DNA of 64,000 bases from Bryoerythrophyllum caledonicum. Taxonomy: Eukaryota > Streptophyta > Bryopsida > Pottiales > Pottiaceae. Made by a program: the position numbers and the translations under genes. This document shows, piece after piece, positions 1 through 9,499 of the stretch; the stretch's first letter is position 1; every line of letters begins with the position of its first letter. The notes under the pieces are model-generated. The model was not told the DNA's origin. It worked only from the letters and a program-made list of their open reading frames with translations, and did not search any database. Where the stretch lies: positions 12,771,807 through 12,835,806 of the forward strand of contig OZ020520.1 of the NCBI GenBank assembly GCA_963971425.1. Reading direction: 5' to 3'.

Positions 1-555
1 CCCAAAGCATGGTTTAAACCAAAACTCAAAGCGTCACTCTCGCCGTCGCCACTCACTTCCTGTGCCTATTGTTACTTGGAACCAACGAATGCAACGCCAA
101 CGACTGCAAGAACATATACGGGCTAGTCAAATGCCATATACCGGTTACAGCCGCAAAGATGAACTTCAGAGGGGTAGAGATGAGCTGAGGAAATCTAATT
201 CTGGTGACGTGGAGAAGAACAAGTAGATTTATGATCTGAGTGGTACAAGTGCACATTCAGCTTGGCTATACCAGAATGTGCATTGACTAGGAATTAATGT
301 GTATGTTTTTGGTTGTAGTAGAAGCCTTTTTTTGCATGGAAAGGATGATGCATGTTTTGTATATGGATTACTTCTATCATATAATAAATATAGTCTGCAA
401 TTAAAGATATTATTTCATTTGATTCTCCAATTTGGGTACTGTTTGCCCATACATCTTCATATTATCTTACAAAAATGGTGTTGTACTTCTATTCTAATCA
501 TATTTTGCTTCATCACTACGGTAAAATATTTGGATTACTCAAGAGCGTGTACCTC
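1..555. other. No gene recognised
   Basis: Only short open frames occur here and none resembles a known protein. The stretch lies beyond the point (about 590) where the neighbouring LINE copy loses similarity to the fuller LINE copy at 48-56 kb. I see no poly(A), no TTC-repeat tail and no hairpin that would mark a proper 3' end of that LINE. Confidence 0.5.
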
Positions 556-1185
556 CTAAATCCCTGGAAATCTCCCAATATAATGAATATGGTGTTTTAT
601 GTATGTGCTGTTGTTGGTAGAGTTAATGTGTTGGTTTTGTGGAGGGAGGTGTGGGGGTGGGTGGGTATATTCTGGGATGGGGTCAAAGCATTTTAGTGAT
701 TCGTTTATTAGGTCGTTAGGGAGGTAAGGAAATTTTTGTTTTATTGTGTGGTCTGAAGGTGGTATGTTTTTCCTATGTAAAAAGTCATGTAATTCTTTGT
801 GGATTGAGTTCCCATATTTTATGATATTTAGATTGTCTTCAAGAAATTTTGTATGAGGGTGTGGGGTATGGATGTGTCTTTCGGGTGGATTTTGTAAGTT
901 TGAAAGGGTGTTTAATAAATTGTTGGTCCATGAGATTATGTTTGGATTTAGTAGACTTAGAATACGGTTACATTCGGCTATGTTTGGATGTATGGTGATT
1001 ATTAGGGAGTATAATATGTGCATTGGTGGGAGCGTATTTTTTTGTTGTATGTATTGGGCAATATTGGGGTATGTTATGTTATATGATTGATGTAGTGTAT
1101 GTGTGGGTTTTAACAGTGGTGCGAATGTTTTAGCAATGTGTGTGTATTCCGGTTGAAGTTTTATGGTGTTTGGTATGAAGTACAT
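556..1185 (-). pseudogene. LINE ORF2 N-terminal domain, frameshifted and cut short
   Basis: The 209-codon frame continues the ORF2 protein after the 2A motif. It shares blocks such as YFIPNTIKLQPEY, NIAQYIQQKNT, LQNPPERHI and LINESLKC with residues about 310-490 of the LINE protein at 48-56 kb. It lies one base out of frame with the 2A-bearing segment just upstream (shift near 1180-1200), so this copy cannot make the joined protein. After the shared EYTHPPP region the frame runs into unrelated sequence and stops. The domain has no function I can recognise. It is conserved between the two copies, which suggests it mattered to the element. Confidence 0.7.
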
Positions 1186-2033
1186 TTTGGCAATTTCTTG
1201 TGTGTTGGGGGGTGTCTTTTTAGTATATTGGGCATGGGTCCCGGGTTGGTTTCTATATCTCCACTTAGTAATAGTATGGTTTTGTAGTGTAAAGGTTTAA
1301 AACGTTGTTTTATTGATTTACAAGTGTTTTTTGTGTATTTACTCGTTTGTTTGTTTTTGGTTTTAGTATTTTTGTTTGTATATATGTGTATGATTTTGTT
1401 TGGAGTGGTGTTTGGAGGGTATTTGTTTGGTTGTGTTTGTTGGATGCGTGTATAATGGTATTTGGTGTGTTTGTAGTAAAGTAGTGGTGTTTGATGGGAG
1501 TTTTTGTGTGATTTACGTACTATCAAGTACCATTGGTGTTGATGAGTGGGTGTTGGAGTTTGTTGTTTTTTGATAGATGGTGTGTGTTTGGTTTGAGAGT
1601 TCTTGATTGTGGTCCATTGCCAAAGAATTTGACACATAAGGTATGTTATTATATGGTGGTAGTGAATACAAGACAAGGTCTCAAGATTGGTAGGAGACCG
1701 TGGGTAGTGTAATGATCTATCCTTTGGTCTACATGTGAATCTTGAGCATATGAATGTATAGACATATCTCCTAGAGATTGCTACAGATATTAGTGAAGTG
1801 GGAAGTATGGAGAGACTAAAGAAAACTATAGGTATGATAAGTGAGTAGTAAAGTGTATCTATAAAGGAATGAGACATTGTCAAGAGTATGTAGCAGTAGA
1901 GAGAAAGGAGGGAGAAAAGAGGGGTGGGTAGAGTGATGGAGGTGTGTGCAACTAACAATGGGAATGGAGGGAGATAGAGAATGGTCCAAAGGTTACCGTA
2001 TTGTTGTGAAGGTCGTAGGAGGTTCGTGGTCAA
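1161..2033 (-). CDS. LINE ORF2 start region with intact 2A-like motif
   Basis: This 290-codon open segment ends with a hydrophobic-to-2A stretch, LLLSGDIETNPGP, followed by MPNILKRHP, as in the second LINE copy. The part before it is low-complexity, rich in Thr, Asn, Lys, Tyr and Pro. The segment overlaps the ORF1 stop by four bases, so ORF2 might be reached by termination-reinitiation. The true start is unclear: no ATG with good context stands out, and the nominal first codon is TTG. By analogy with known 2A motifs, ribosomes would release the peptide before the final Pro and continue into ORF2. The frame then breaks near 1190. Confidence 0.6.
   Translation of the reverse strand: MTTNLLRPSQQYGNLWTILYLPPFPLLVAHTSITLPTPLFSLLSLYCYILLTMSHSFIDTLYYSLIIPIVFFSLSILPTSLISVAISRRYVYTFICSRFTCRPKDRSLHYPRSPTNLETLSCIHYHHIITYLMCQILWQWTTIKNSQTKHTPSIKKQQTPTPTHQHQWYLIVRKSHKNSHQTPLLYYKHTKYHYTRIQQTQPNKYPPNTTPNKIIHIYTNKNTKTKNKQTSKYTKNTCKSIKQRFKPLHYKTILLLSGDIETNPGPMPNILKRHPPTHKKLPKCTSYQTP
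1236..1262 (-). other. 2A-like ribosome-skipping motif
   Basis: The codons read G-D-I-E-T-N-P-G-P, matching the established 2A core D-(V/I)-E-x-N-P-G-P, and are preceded by a Leu-rich stretch. In this family peptide-bond formation is skipped between the last Gly and Pro. The motif is followed by M-P-N-I-L-K-R, as in the LINE at 55.2 kb. Activity is inferred from the motif only. Confidence 0.8.
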
Positions 2034-4618
2034 TCCACATTTGACGAGTCCATCGGGGGCGGAAGAGCTAGTGGCTCATGCTTGGAGGTGATATCTTGCA
2101 TTGCGGTCAAGGTGGCTGCCATCAATTTCTCAACGTTGCCAAGTTTGGTGTAGACTTCGGCATTACGAGCGTCAGTGTATTCGTGGGTTTTGCGGATGAT
2201 ATCACCTTTGAGAGTAGATAGTTCCAACCGAAGTTGTTTTTGTCCTTCGGCAACAATGGCAGCTATCTCCTCTCGGATGGTGGTGGAGGAGGTGGCAGCA
2301 GTGCTAATGGTGGCTACGGTGTTGACAAAGGCGGTGTTGATGTCATTGAAGCCCCACTTTTCCACTAGAGTTGCGGAAGGAGGTTCAGTACCCTCGAGGC
2401 TCCTTCGGTGAGGTCGGATTTCAACTTGGTGACAACCAATGTTGAAGGTTTTGTTGAGGAATTGTCTATAGACAATGGGGTTTATGACTTGCACATTGGC
2501 GGAGCCATTGTGCTTGCCATCCACCTGTCGGTGGAAGTAAATGCAGGCAACATTCTTCTTCTCCAAGGCCTTAAAGATGGCTTCCGTGGTTGTAACCACG
2601 TTTGAGAGGATAGGGAGTTGAGAAAGTGTAAGAGTAATCGCATCCCTCTTTGCTCTATTGGTGGAGGAGGGGGTGTCCTTGGTGCTAGGCTTCGCTGGGA
2701 TTACCTCATGGAAGGTGGTGATTTGGTGTGTCTCCAGCTTCTTCGCTTGTGTGGGGTTGGGCGCCACAATCCATGCAAATGCTTCATTTTCCTGTTTTTG
2801 CACATCAGTCACCTCGAACTCAAGTTTACGTGAGAAACCGTTCAAGACAATGTCATGGAATAGGGTGTGTGCAGGGACTCCCCTGAGGTTGTCACTTCGG
2901 ATGTTGACAGAGAGTCCTTGGCGTGCTACTGCATGCCAAGTCTTGCAAACTTTCCCTAAGGATGCCGGTCCCATGGGATCAAATTGTAGTACAAAATATT
3001 GTGTGCCACGGAGTAAGGAGATGGCATAGGTTTCCGGGTTGAGCAAGTGCAACTTGATTAAACCTGAAAAAATGTGTCTTTGACCTTCTTTCTTCACCCC
3101 TTTGCAATGAATTGCAAGAGGATCTAAAAGGTTAGTACCAAGAGGGATATTCATCTTAACTAGCCTATCTCTAGCATGTTTCTTGATACTACCATGAAGC
3201 AATGGAGTTTGGGGGAGTTCAAAGAAGATGGCAACATGAAAGTCATGTGATAGGCCAATATCTAGGTCAGTAGAGATATCAAAGGGGAGTTGAGTGAGGT
3301 TATAGTGCTGTCCCTCAACACCATCTTTTCTCACCTTGGGATATAGTAGCTGTGGGATGCGGGGGTAGGCTATGTTGGCACTAAGTGCCTCTTCCGCTTG
3401 TGATTTGGGTACTCCCCGTAGCATCATGTCCGGGACACTCTCCCCACTATAGAGCGGGTTTAGCCCGGCGTCCTTGGCAAGTTTTTCCATTGTGGGAAAA
3501 CCCAACCAAAAGTGAAATGTGGTCATGTCTGGTCCAGACTCGGGTGTGAGGTTTGGGTTACTGCCACATAGGGTAGAGTCTTGGGTACTACCTCTATGTT
3601 TTTTCGCAGGGTGGTGAACTTCTAGTCTAGTAGAGGAAGAGGTTTTGTTTGGGTTTACCTGGTTGAGGTTGGGTGCGCCATTCTCCACGTCCATGTCGTC
3701 TACAGTAGGGCGGGGTTCCTGCATGGTTACGATCGGTGTACTGGAGGTTAAAGTACTCGTTCGGGTCGAGGCAGGTGAAGAGGGGGACCGGCGTTTTGAG
3801 TTCGCTCGCAACTTGTCACTTGGTTCGGTGGAGTTTTGGAGCAGTGGGAGCAGTTCGGTGGGAGGGATCTTCTTACTACTTCGCCTGCGGAACGTGAGGA
3901 TGGGTTTGTCGTCTTCTGAGCTCGACATGTGGCAGGTGGGCATGGATAGGTTTCGTGACTTCGGGGAGTCCCTCGTATCGGGCTTCACCTTCGACGTCGA
4001 CGGCGGCGTCTCTTTCTTCTTCAAGGTTCTTCTGTTCGTTTTCGGGGTGGCTGTCCACGTATTGGACTGCAGCTTCGGGGTGACTGTTGACTTGCGATGG
4101 GGAGGATCTATGAGTTCTTCGCTTCTTGGAGGTTGCCGAGACTGATCTTTTTTGGTGCTTGGTCTTCGGGAGGTTGGTTTGTTTGGTTTTGGTTCACCAG
4201 GTATGTTTTTTGTGGAGAGAGAGCTCTTGCTTCGTGTGGATCTTGTTGAGCTCATGCGTTGGGAGTGGGCATGTGTGGTTCGGGTGTTGTGGATACTGTA
4301 GTGCTGTGAGGGACTAGTATTCTGTATACGTTTCTGAGAGTTGGTTGAGGTAGCAGTGGAAGTTCTGACTAGTTTCTGGGGTGGTGGATATCTACCGTTG
4401 GTATGAGTCCAGGTTTGAAGTTGGGAAGCTAGGGTTTCAGTGACTCCTTCGTTGGAGCAGGTGAGAATCGGGCAGCGCTTCCGCCACTTAATTGTTTTCC
4501 CTGTTCTGATACTACTATGTCTGTTCCCTAGCTCTGAGTAGGACCGAGCTAATTGTAAAGTACTCGTTCTGGTCGGGGCGGGTGAAGATGGAGCTGGGCG
4601 TTTTGAGGTCTCTCGCAA
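2030..4618 (-). CDS. LINE ORF1 protein (nucleic-acid-binding/gag-like, inferred)
   Basis: This 862-codon frame lies directly upstream of the 2A-bearing ORF2 start. The first 350 residues are basic and rich in Ser, Thr, Pro, Arg and Lys. Residues about 370-680 look globular (for example HFWLGFPTMEKL, LRGVPKSQAEEALS, FVLQFDPMGPASLGKV). A helical segment near the C-terminus (from about residue 790) may be a coiled coil. I see no CCHC knuckle. By position it is ORF1, which in LINEs binds element RNA. The N-terminal coding region lies inside an 807-bp tandem duplication, so a second decayed copy of it is found at 4760-5062. The chosen ATG is the first in the open frame; translation could begin elsewhere among the repeats. 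Confidence 0.6.
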   Translation of the reverse strand: MRETSKRPAPSSPAPTRTSTLQLARSYSELGNRHSSIRTGKTIKWRKRCPILTCSNEGVTETLASQLQTWTHTNGRYPPPQKLVRTSTATSTNSQKRIQNTSPSQHYSIHNTRTTHAHSQRMSSTRSTRSKSSLSTKNIPGEPKPNKPTSRRPSTKKDQSRQPPRSEELIDPPHRKSTVTPKLQSNTWTATPKTNRRTLKKKETPPSTSKVKPDTRDSPKSRNLSMPTCHMSSSEDDKPILTFRRRSSKKIPPTELLPLLQNSTEPSDKLRANSKRRSPSSPASTRTSTLTSSTPIVTMQEPRPTVDDMDVENGAPNLNQVNPNKTSSSTRLEVHHPAKKHRGSTQDSTLCGSNPNLTPESGPDMTTFHFWLGFPTMEKLAKDAGLNPLYSGESVPDMMLRGVPKSQAEEALSANIAYPRIPQLLYPKVRKDGVEGQHYNLTQLPFDISTDLDIGLSHDFHVAIFFELPQTPLLHGSIKKHARDRLVKMNIPLGTNLLDPLAIHCKGVKKEGQRHIFSGLIKLHLLNPETYAISLLRGTQYFVLQFDPMGPASLGKVCKTWHAVARQGLSVNIRSDNLRGVPAHTLFHDIVLNGFSRKLEFEVTDVQKQENEAFAWIVAPNPTQAKKLETHQITTFHEVIPAKPSTKDTPSSTNRAKRDAITLTLSQLPILSNVVTTTEAIFKALEKKNVACIYFHRQVDGKHNGSANVQVINPIVYRQFLNKTFNIGCHQVEIRPHRRSLEGTEPPSATLVEKWGFNDINTAFVNTVATISTAATSSTTIREEIAAIVAEGQKQLRLELSTLKGDIIRKTHEYTDARNAEVYTKLGNVEKLMAATLTAMQDITSKHEPLALPPPMDSSNVD

Positions 4619-5357
4619 CTTGTCACTTGATTCGGTGGAGTTCTAGGGCAGTGGGAGCAGTTCGGTGGGAGGGATCTTCTTACTATCTCGCCTACGGAAC
4701 GTGAGGATGGGTTTGTCGTCTTCTGAGCTCGACCGGTGCCAGGTGGGCGTGGGCAGGTTTCATGACTTTGGGGGGTTCCTCGTATTGGACTTCACCTTCG
4801 ACGTCGACAGCGGCGTCTCCTTCTCCTTCTGGGTTCTTCTGTTCGTTTTCGGGGTGGTTGTCCACGTACTGGACTGCAGCTCCGGGGTGACTGTCGATTT
4901 GCGATGGGGAGGATCTATGAGTTTCTCGCTTCGTGCAGGTTGCCGGGACTGATCTTTTTTGGTGCCTGGTCTCCGGGAGGTTGATTTGTTTAGTTTTGGT
5001 TCACCAGGTATGTTTTTTGTGGAGAGAGAGCTCTTGCTACGTGTGGATCTTGTTAAGCTCATGTGTTGGGAGTGGGCATGTGTGGTTTGGGTGTTGTGGA
5101 TATTGCGGTGCAGTGAGGGACTGGTTTTCTATATACGTTTATGATAGTTGGTTGAGGTAGCAATGGAGGTTTTGACTACTTTCTGGGGTGGTGGATATCT
5201 ACGGTTGGTATGAGTCCAGGTTTGAAGTTGGAAAGCTAGGGTTTCAGTGACTCCTTCGTTGGAGCAGGTGAGAATCGGGCAGCGCTTCCGCCACTAAATT
5301 GTTTTCCCAGTTCTGATAACACTGTGTCTGCTCTCTAGCTCTGAGTGGGACCGAGCT
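3751..5357 (-). repeat. 807-bp direct tandem duplication over ORF1 start and 5' region
   Basis: The sequence beginning AAGTACTCGTTC at 3751 recurs at 4558, and other landmarks (GATCTTTTTTGGTGC at 4144 and 4951) also lie exactly 807 bases apart. The second unit is nearly full length and diverges a few percent. Both units encode the same basic peptide region of ORF1, including SLSTKNIPGEP and IDPPHRKSTVTP, but only the one nearer the ORF2 side is part of the long open frame. Confidence 0.8.
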
Positions 5358-5980
5358 GATTGAACATAAAACGACAATGCAGAAAATGAGAGGGGGGTGA
5401 GATACAGTCTGAGTTTGTTTGTTCTTGATTGATGCTCTCGGTTGGTGCTCACATTCGATGGACGACGTTTCTGTACTTGCGCGATCTGGTGTGTTGGTGC
5501 CTCCGCTTCTGGTCCTCTGTCTTCTGTAGTGCCGAACTTGAGTAGGGCGAGGTTTTTGGTGTTTCTCTGATTCAAGTGTGTTTGCTGTGTTTCGATGCTC
5601 CAGGTGAAAATCGAGCAGTGCTTCCGCTCCTTAGTTGGTTTTCCAATTCTGATATCATTGTGTCTACTGCCTAGCTTTGAGTATGACCAAACATATTGAA
5701 GGTAAAACGACGAAGCAAAAAATGAGGAGGGGGTGAGATGTAGCCTGCGTTTCTTCGCTCTCAGTTGTCGTTCTCGGTTGGTGCTCTTGTTCGAGGGGCG
5801 GTGTTTTTGTAGTCGCCCGATCTAGTTCGTTGATGTTTCCGCTTCTGGTCCTCTCTCTCCAGTTGTATCGAGCTTGGGTGGGGCGAGGTTTTCGGCGTTT
5901 CTGTGATCCGCAAGTGTGTTGTCCTCCGATGCTCCTATCTTTGTTGTCTCTGCTTCTCGTGATCCTGAGGCCTAGCGGTG
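5300..5980 (-). repeat. 336-bp tandem units in LINE 5' region (possible promoter monomers)
   Basis: A unit starting TTCTGATAACACTGTGTC near 5311 recurs with about 75-85 percent identity from 5647 (TTCTGATATCATTGTGTC). The shared stretch continues for over 300 bases through AAAATGAG, GAGGGGGGTGAGAT and TCCGCTTCTGGTCCTCT. The unit's first part is also found at the 3' end of each 807-bp unit, so the whole 5' end is built from nested duplications. Mouse L1 5' monomers show that such arrays can act as promoters; that role is only inferred here. Confidence 0.7.
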
Positions 5981-6060
5981 CGGCTGAGTGTGGGGGAGGT
6001 GTACTTCGTTGTTGCGGAGACCAGTAGCGCTTGCGCGCGGGTGTGTGCAGTTCTATCACT

Positions 6061-7079
6061 TCGATCTATCTAGTGTTTCCAGGGTTGGTGAAACCGAGGA
6101 GTAAGGTACTCTGCGATACTTGATCTGATCCCTAGAGGTGGATTTGCTCTGGACTCGCTAGATTTGTAAATGTAACGTGGGGAAAACAGTTTCCAACGTG
6201 TGGGTTTCCCGCTTCAGACTAGACCTTCTGTCCTCACGTTTGTTTACAGATCTTCTTCGCCTGATCAGATCCTTTCCTCAATTGCCCATTCCAACTCTCT
6301 GTATCCGCTAGCAGTACTTGCTCTCGCCAAAAAACGCTCAAAGGAGGGCGATTCCGAGTCCCAGCAGCTCTCGGAAACCTAACCAGCGTTTCTGGCGACT
6401 AACTCCTCGGTCCCCATCACCTAGAAACGCGGAGCCTACTCTCCCTGTGAATGCATCTTTTTGAAGCCTGCAGCACCTCTACTCTAGAGCTGCGCCGTTG
6501 ACGTTGCACTACATTCGCAACCTAGATCTCACATACAAAAAAGGTTGGTAAAATTGATTTTCAGCTAGCTTCAATCTGTTGTACTCTATGAAGATCTATG
6601 CATTACTTGAAAAAACACAGATAGTGAATGTGACACTTACTTCTTTCCCTGTATCATGCTTTGCAGGTCTCCGCGGCATCTTGAAAATGATAGTCTTCAG
6701 AAATAAAAGCTATGCAGTGATGAAGTAGATCTACAGCTCATGGGTATATGATTTTGGTCTTGCTTTGCAAGTCTAAGCTTACACTTGTAGTTTCTTGTGA
6801 ATATGATGTGTAGAGTTGAAGTGTTCAGTGGTGAGTGAAGTTGTGTGGAGTGCATTCAATTTTGTTTCTAATTTTGATTTGTTTGAAATGTTCTTGCAAT
6901 AATGCTCGGGATTCTAAAATTTGCAAAACGGTATGCTTCAATAATTATGTTTGACATTGTAATTCTTTATTGCAAAATTTGAGTTGTGGTATGAGAATTG
7001 CTCGTTGAAGAGGGAGGTTGGTTTTTTGTTAAATTTTTTTAATTTTGCACGCTTAGCACCCACGCAACAACAATATTCA
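6061..7079. other. No gene recognised; possible LINE 5' flank
   Basis: Moderately GC-rich sequence continues to about 6540 and could still be LINE 5' untranslated region. From there on it is AT-rich. No frame longer than about 60 codons resembles a protein. Confidence 0.4.
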
Positions 7080-7215
7080 AAATCTGCGGGGAGGGGGCGG
7101 AGCGGGAAGCCTCCGGGCGCCGACCAGGCAGCCTGGGCGGCATACCCCCAACCACGGCGACCGTTGGTCGGCAGCCCGAGCCCGACAGCCCGAGGTCGGG
7201 GCTGACACGACCTCG
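7080..7215. other. Short GC-rich island in AT-rich DNA
   Basis: About 135 bases of very GC-rich sequence (for example GGGGAGGGGGCGGAGCGG) sit abruptly between runs of T and A. Near its right end is the imperfect inverted pair CCCGAGGTCGGG and CACGACCTCGG. No coding or RNA gene match is apparent. Confidence 0.4.
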
Positions 7216-7439
7216 GCCTCTGGGTTTTTTTAAATTCCATGGCCTGGCGAATTTTTTTAAGAATTTTTCATGCTCATACGAAATTTTTTAAGAATTTAAA
7301 AAAAATAAAAAATCGTAGATGAAGACGGGGTCTTGCAAAGCACAATGTCCTCCATGATTTAGTGTTGCCCATCCTTTTCTTCACTCTTTGACTTTGTCTG
7401 CCTCCTTGGCTGGCCCTCTTTCCTCCCTTTCACGTCATT

Positions 7440-7667
7440 GGTGAAGACTCATGCCCGACCTGCCCGACGAGCAGAATATTGTATATAGTGGGTCATAACT
7501 TTTTCATTATATGTCCAATTCATGAAAAAATTACACTCCCACAAAGCCCTTACATTTCCCCTTCTTCAATGAAAATCTCAAAAAAAATTGTTTAAAATTC
7601 ACATCATGGGAACCTGCCCAAATTCTCAACAAAACCCATTTCGGGACAATGGTCCTTTAGGGGTTAA
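7440..7667 (+). mobile_element. Right end of TTAA-flanked, piggyBac-like non-autonomous element
   Basis: The segment ends GGTCCTTTAGGGG followed by TTAA at 7664-7667. Upstream of that end it has GGAACCTGCCCAAA, as does the complete copy ending at 31656. The left boundary is not visible, so this is a truncated copy. Confidence 0.55.
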
Positions 7668-7839
7668 TGTGGATAATGAGGAATCCACACTATATTTAGT
7701 ATTTGGTGTAGTTAGCTACCTTGTGAGATGATATCCATGGATATCACATGGATATATCATGAGTATCATCTAAGGATAACATGGATGTTGTAGGATTCAT
7801 CCTATTTATCTCCACATATTATGTCCTTAAATAACTAGC

Positions 7840-8300
7840 TTAACCCCTACAGGACCAAGGTATTTTGCCTCAAATAACACTCCAACATCTTCATTGTCAA
7901 AAGGGGCAAGAAAACCTAGTTTTGAAGTAACATTTTGAACATTGACCTATAAGAACTTAAATAGACTTCTATATGAACTCATCATATTTTTGGGGGACGT
8001 AATCTACTGCACAAATGGAAAGATTGTAGTGTTTGAAGTCAAGACAATGATTTATTTTAAACCTGTGTTGAGTGGATAAACAAACTTTGACTTCACTTGG
8101 TATCAAATTTTTGCACTACACAAGGCCAAAATCTTTTATCATTGTGTTGAGAATGATGTTAGTTCCTAGCACACCAAGATTTAGGGTTTAGGCTTTAGGA
8201 TTACATGTGTGTCCCCAAAGAAGTGACATGCTTTTTTTAGAATTTTGATTTAACCTAACCCTCCATTTTCAATTATTGTGGTTCCAAATATGCAATAACA
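7840..8300 (+). mobile_element. Left end of TTAA-flanked, piggyBac-like non-autonomous element
   Basis: It opens with TTAA at 7840-7843 followed by CCCCTACAGGACCAAGG, the inverted form of the other element ends in this window. Internal words such as GATTGTAGTGTTTGAAGTCA, TTGACTTCACTTGGT and TGATGTTAGTTCC match the copies at 20.2-20.9 and 30.7-31.7 kb. No right end is found, so the copy is incomplete or broken. Confidence 0.6.
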
Positions 8301-8861
8301 TTTCTCTAATTCTTCGTCATTTGGGAGATATAGCTACTTTGACTTTCTACTTTATCATTGACTTTTTGAAATTTGACGTTTTTGAAACTTTGAAGTTTTG
8401 AAGGAGGTCTATCCCTCTATTTTAAGGCATTGTGATTCTTATGGTATGCTTATTTTTTCCTAAAAATGAATGGTTTAGAAACCATGGACGGTTTAATATT
8501 GGTGTATCTGGTTGTCAAAATCTTCAATTTTTGGATTTTGGATATTTTATGGATACCTATCCCCCCATTATTGATGGTTGTGATTCCAAATATGTAAAAA
8601 CATTTTTTGAACCCTTTTCCATTTGGGAGATATGTAAGGTTTGATTTTTTAAAATTACTATTGATTTTTTTGGAAAAATATTTTTAAAATCAATATTTTG
8701 AGAATCTAAATACACCTACCCCTACTAATTAAGGCATTGGAAGTTTGTTGATGGTGTTCGATTTTGCTAAAACTACGTACTTTTTGGGATGTTCATTTAT
8801 TTTAGCCAAAACTTAGAAGGGGCATATCTTTATCAATTTCATCGTGCTCAATTGTGAAAGT
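8301..8861. other. AT-rich noncoding, no gene seen
   Basis: T-rich sequence with phrases repeated within it (for example TTTTTGGATTTTGGATATTTTATGG). It is probably a further decayed TE piece, but I cannot assign it. Confidence 0.4.
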
Positions 8862-9292
8862 TCACGTTATCATCACATTGTCTCGTTGTTGCACCAACCC
8901 CGGACCGACGCTTCGTGTGCAAGCAATCCTAGTAAGGTTGATCACGTTATTGTAGCCAACCACATCTAGATCTTCCAGCTCCATTATCCCAGTAGAATCA
9001 TCAAGAAGCTCTCCAAGGTTGGAACACCAAAATGCATCCAACTGTAGAAAGACAATGCATGAGTGAGGCCAATAAGGGTTGTCAGGCTCTCGCAACAACT
9101 GACATCAAGGAATTGTAGCTTCTTCAACGTACTAAAGTTGAACTCCCTCAAGCTTGAACACCAAGTTGCATTCACCCATTGCATTGTCTACGCACTAGCC
9201 ATATCTAAACGGCTTAATAGGTTCTAGGAAAAACTCACACCAGTGTATTGCAGCTGCTTCAACTCGCACAAATCATTAAGCGACTCATTCAT
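8862..9292 (-). pseudogene. Leucine-rich-repeat protein fragment
   Basis: The minus strand encodes short repeats of the L-x-x-L-x-x-L pattern of LRR proteins: LNDLCELKQLQY, SLREFNFSTLKKLQFLDVS, CCESLTTL, LGELLDDSTGIMELEDLDV. Two stop codons (near 9220 and 9190) and a one-base shift near 9045-9060 interrupt the frame. Such repeats occur in plant NB-LRR and related receptors, but no NB-ARC or kinase part is near. It is best read as a relic. Confidence 0.6.
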
Positions 9293-9499
9293 CTAGGGGA
9301 CCTTAATGTCTGAGAGCAAAATAAGTTTATTACATTAAATCATTTCATGATATAACAACAATGCCTTCATTTCATACTTCCAAACCAAGTAATATCGGCA
9401 CTAGTTATCTAAGAAACCTTTTACTCTCCTAGCTTCTTTTATGAATTATCACAACTCTCTTGATTTCGCATACATATACGAAGCTACTTTTCTTGTTCC

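Larger units (their letters stand above)
556..6060 (-). mobile_element. LINE (non-LTR retrotransposon), copy 1, lacking the enzymatic part of ORF2
   Basis: Reading on the minus strand, this block holds tandem 5' repeats, a long ORF1, a 2A-like motif and the N-terminal domain of ORF2. The part after the 2A matches the corresponding part of the LINE at 48.2-56.1 kb nearly residue for residue. Similarity ends at about 592, just where the other copy begins its endonuclease domain. The copy thus keeps its 5' half and lacks endonuclease, reverse transcriptase and RNase H, the opposite of ordinary 5' truncation. The upper boundary (about 6060) is uncertain; 5' untranslated sequence may run to about 6.5 kb. 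Confidence 0.75.
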
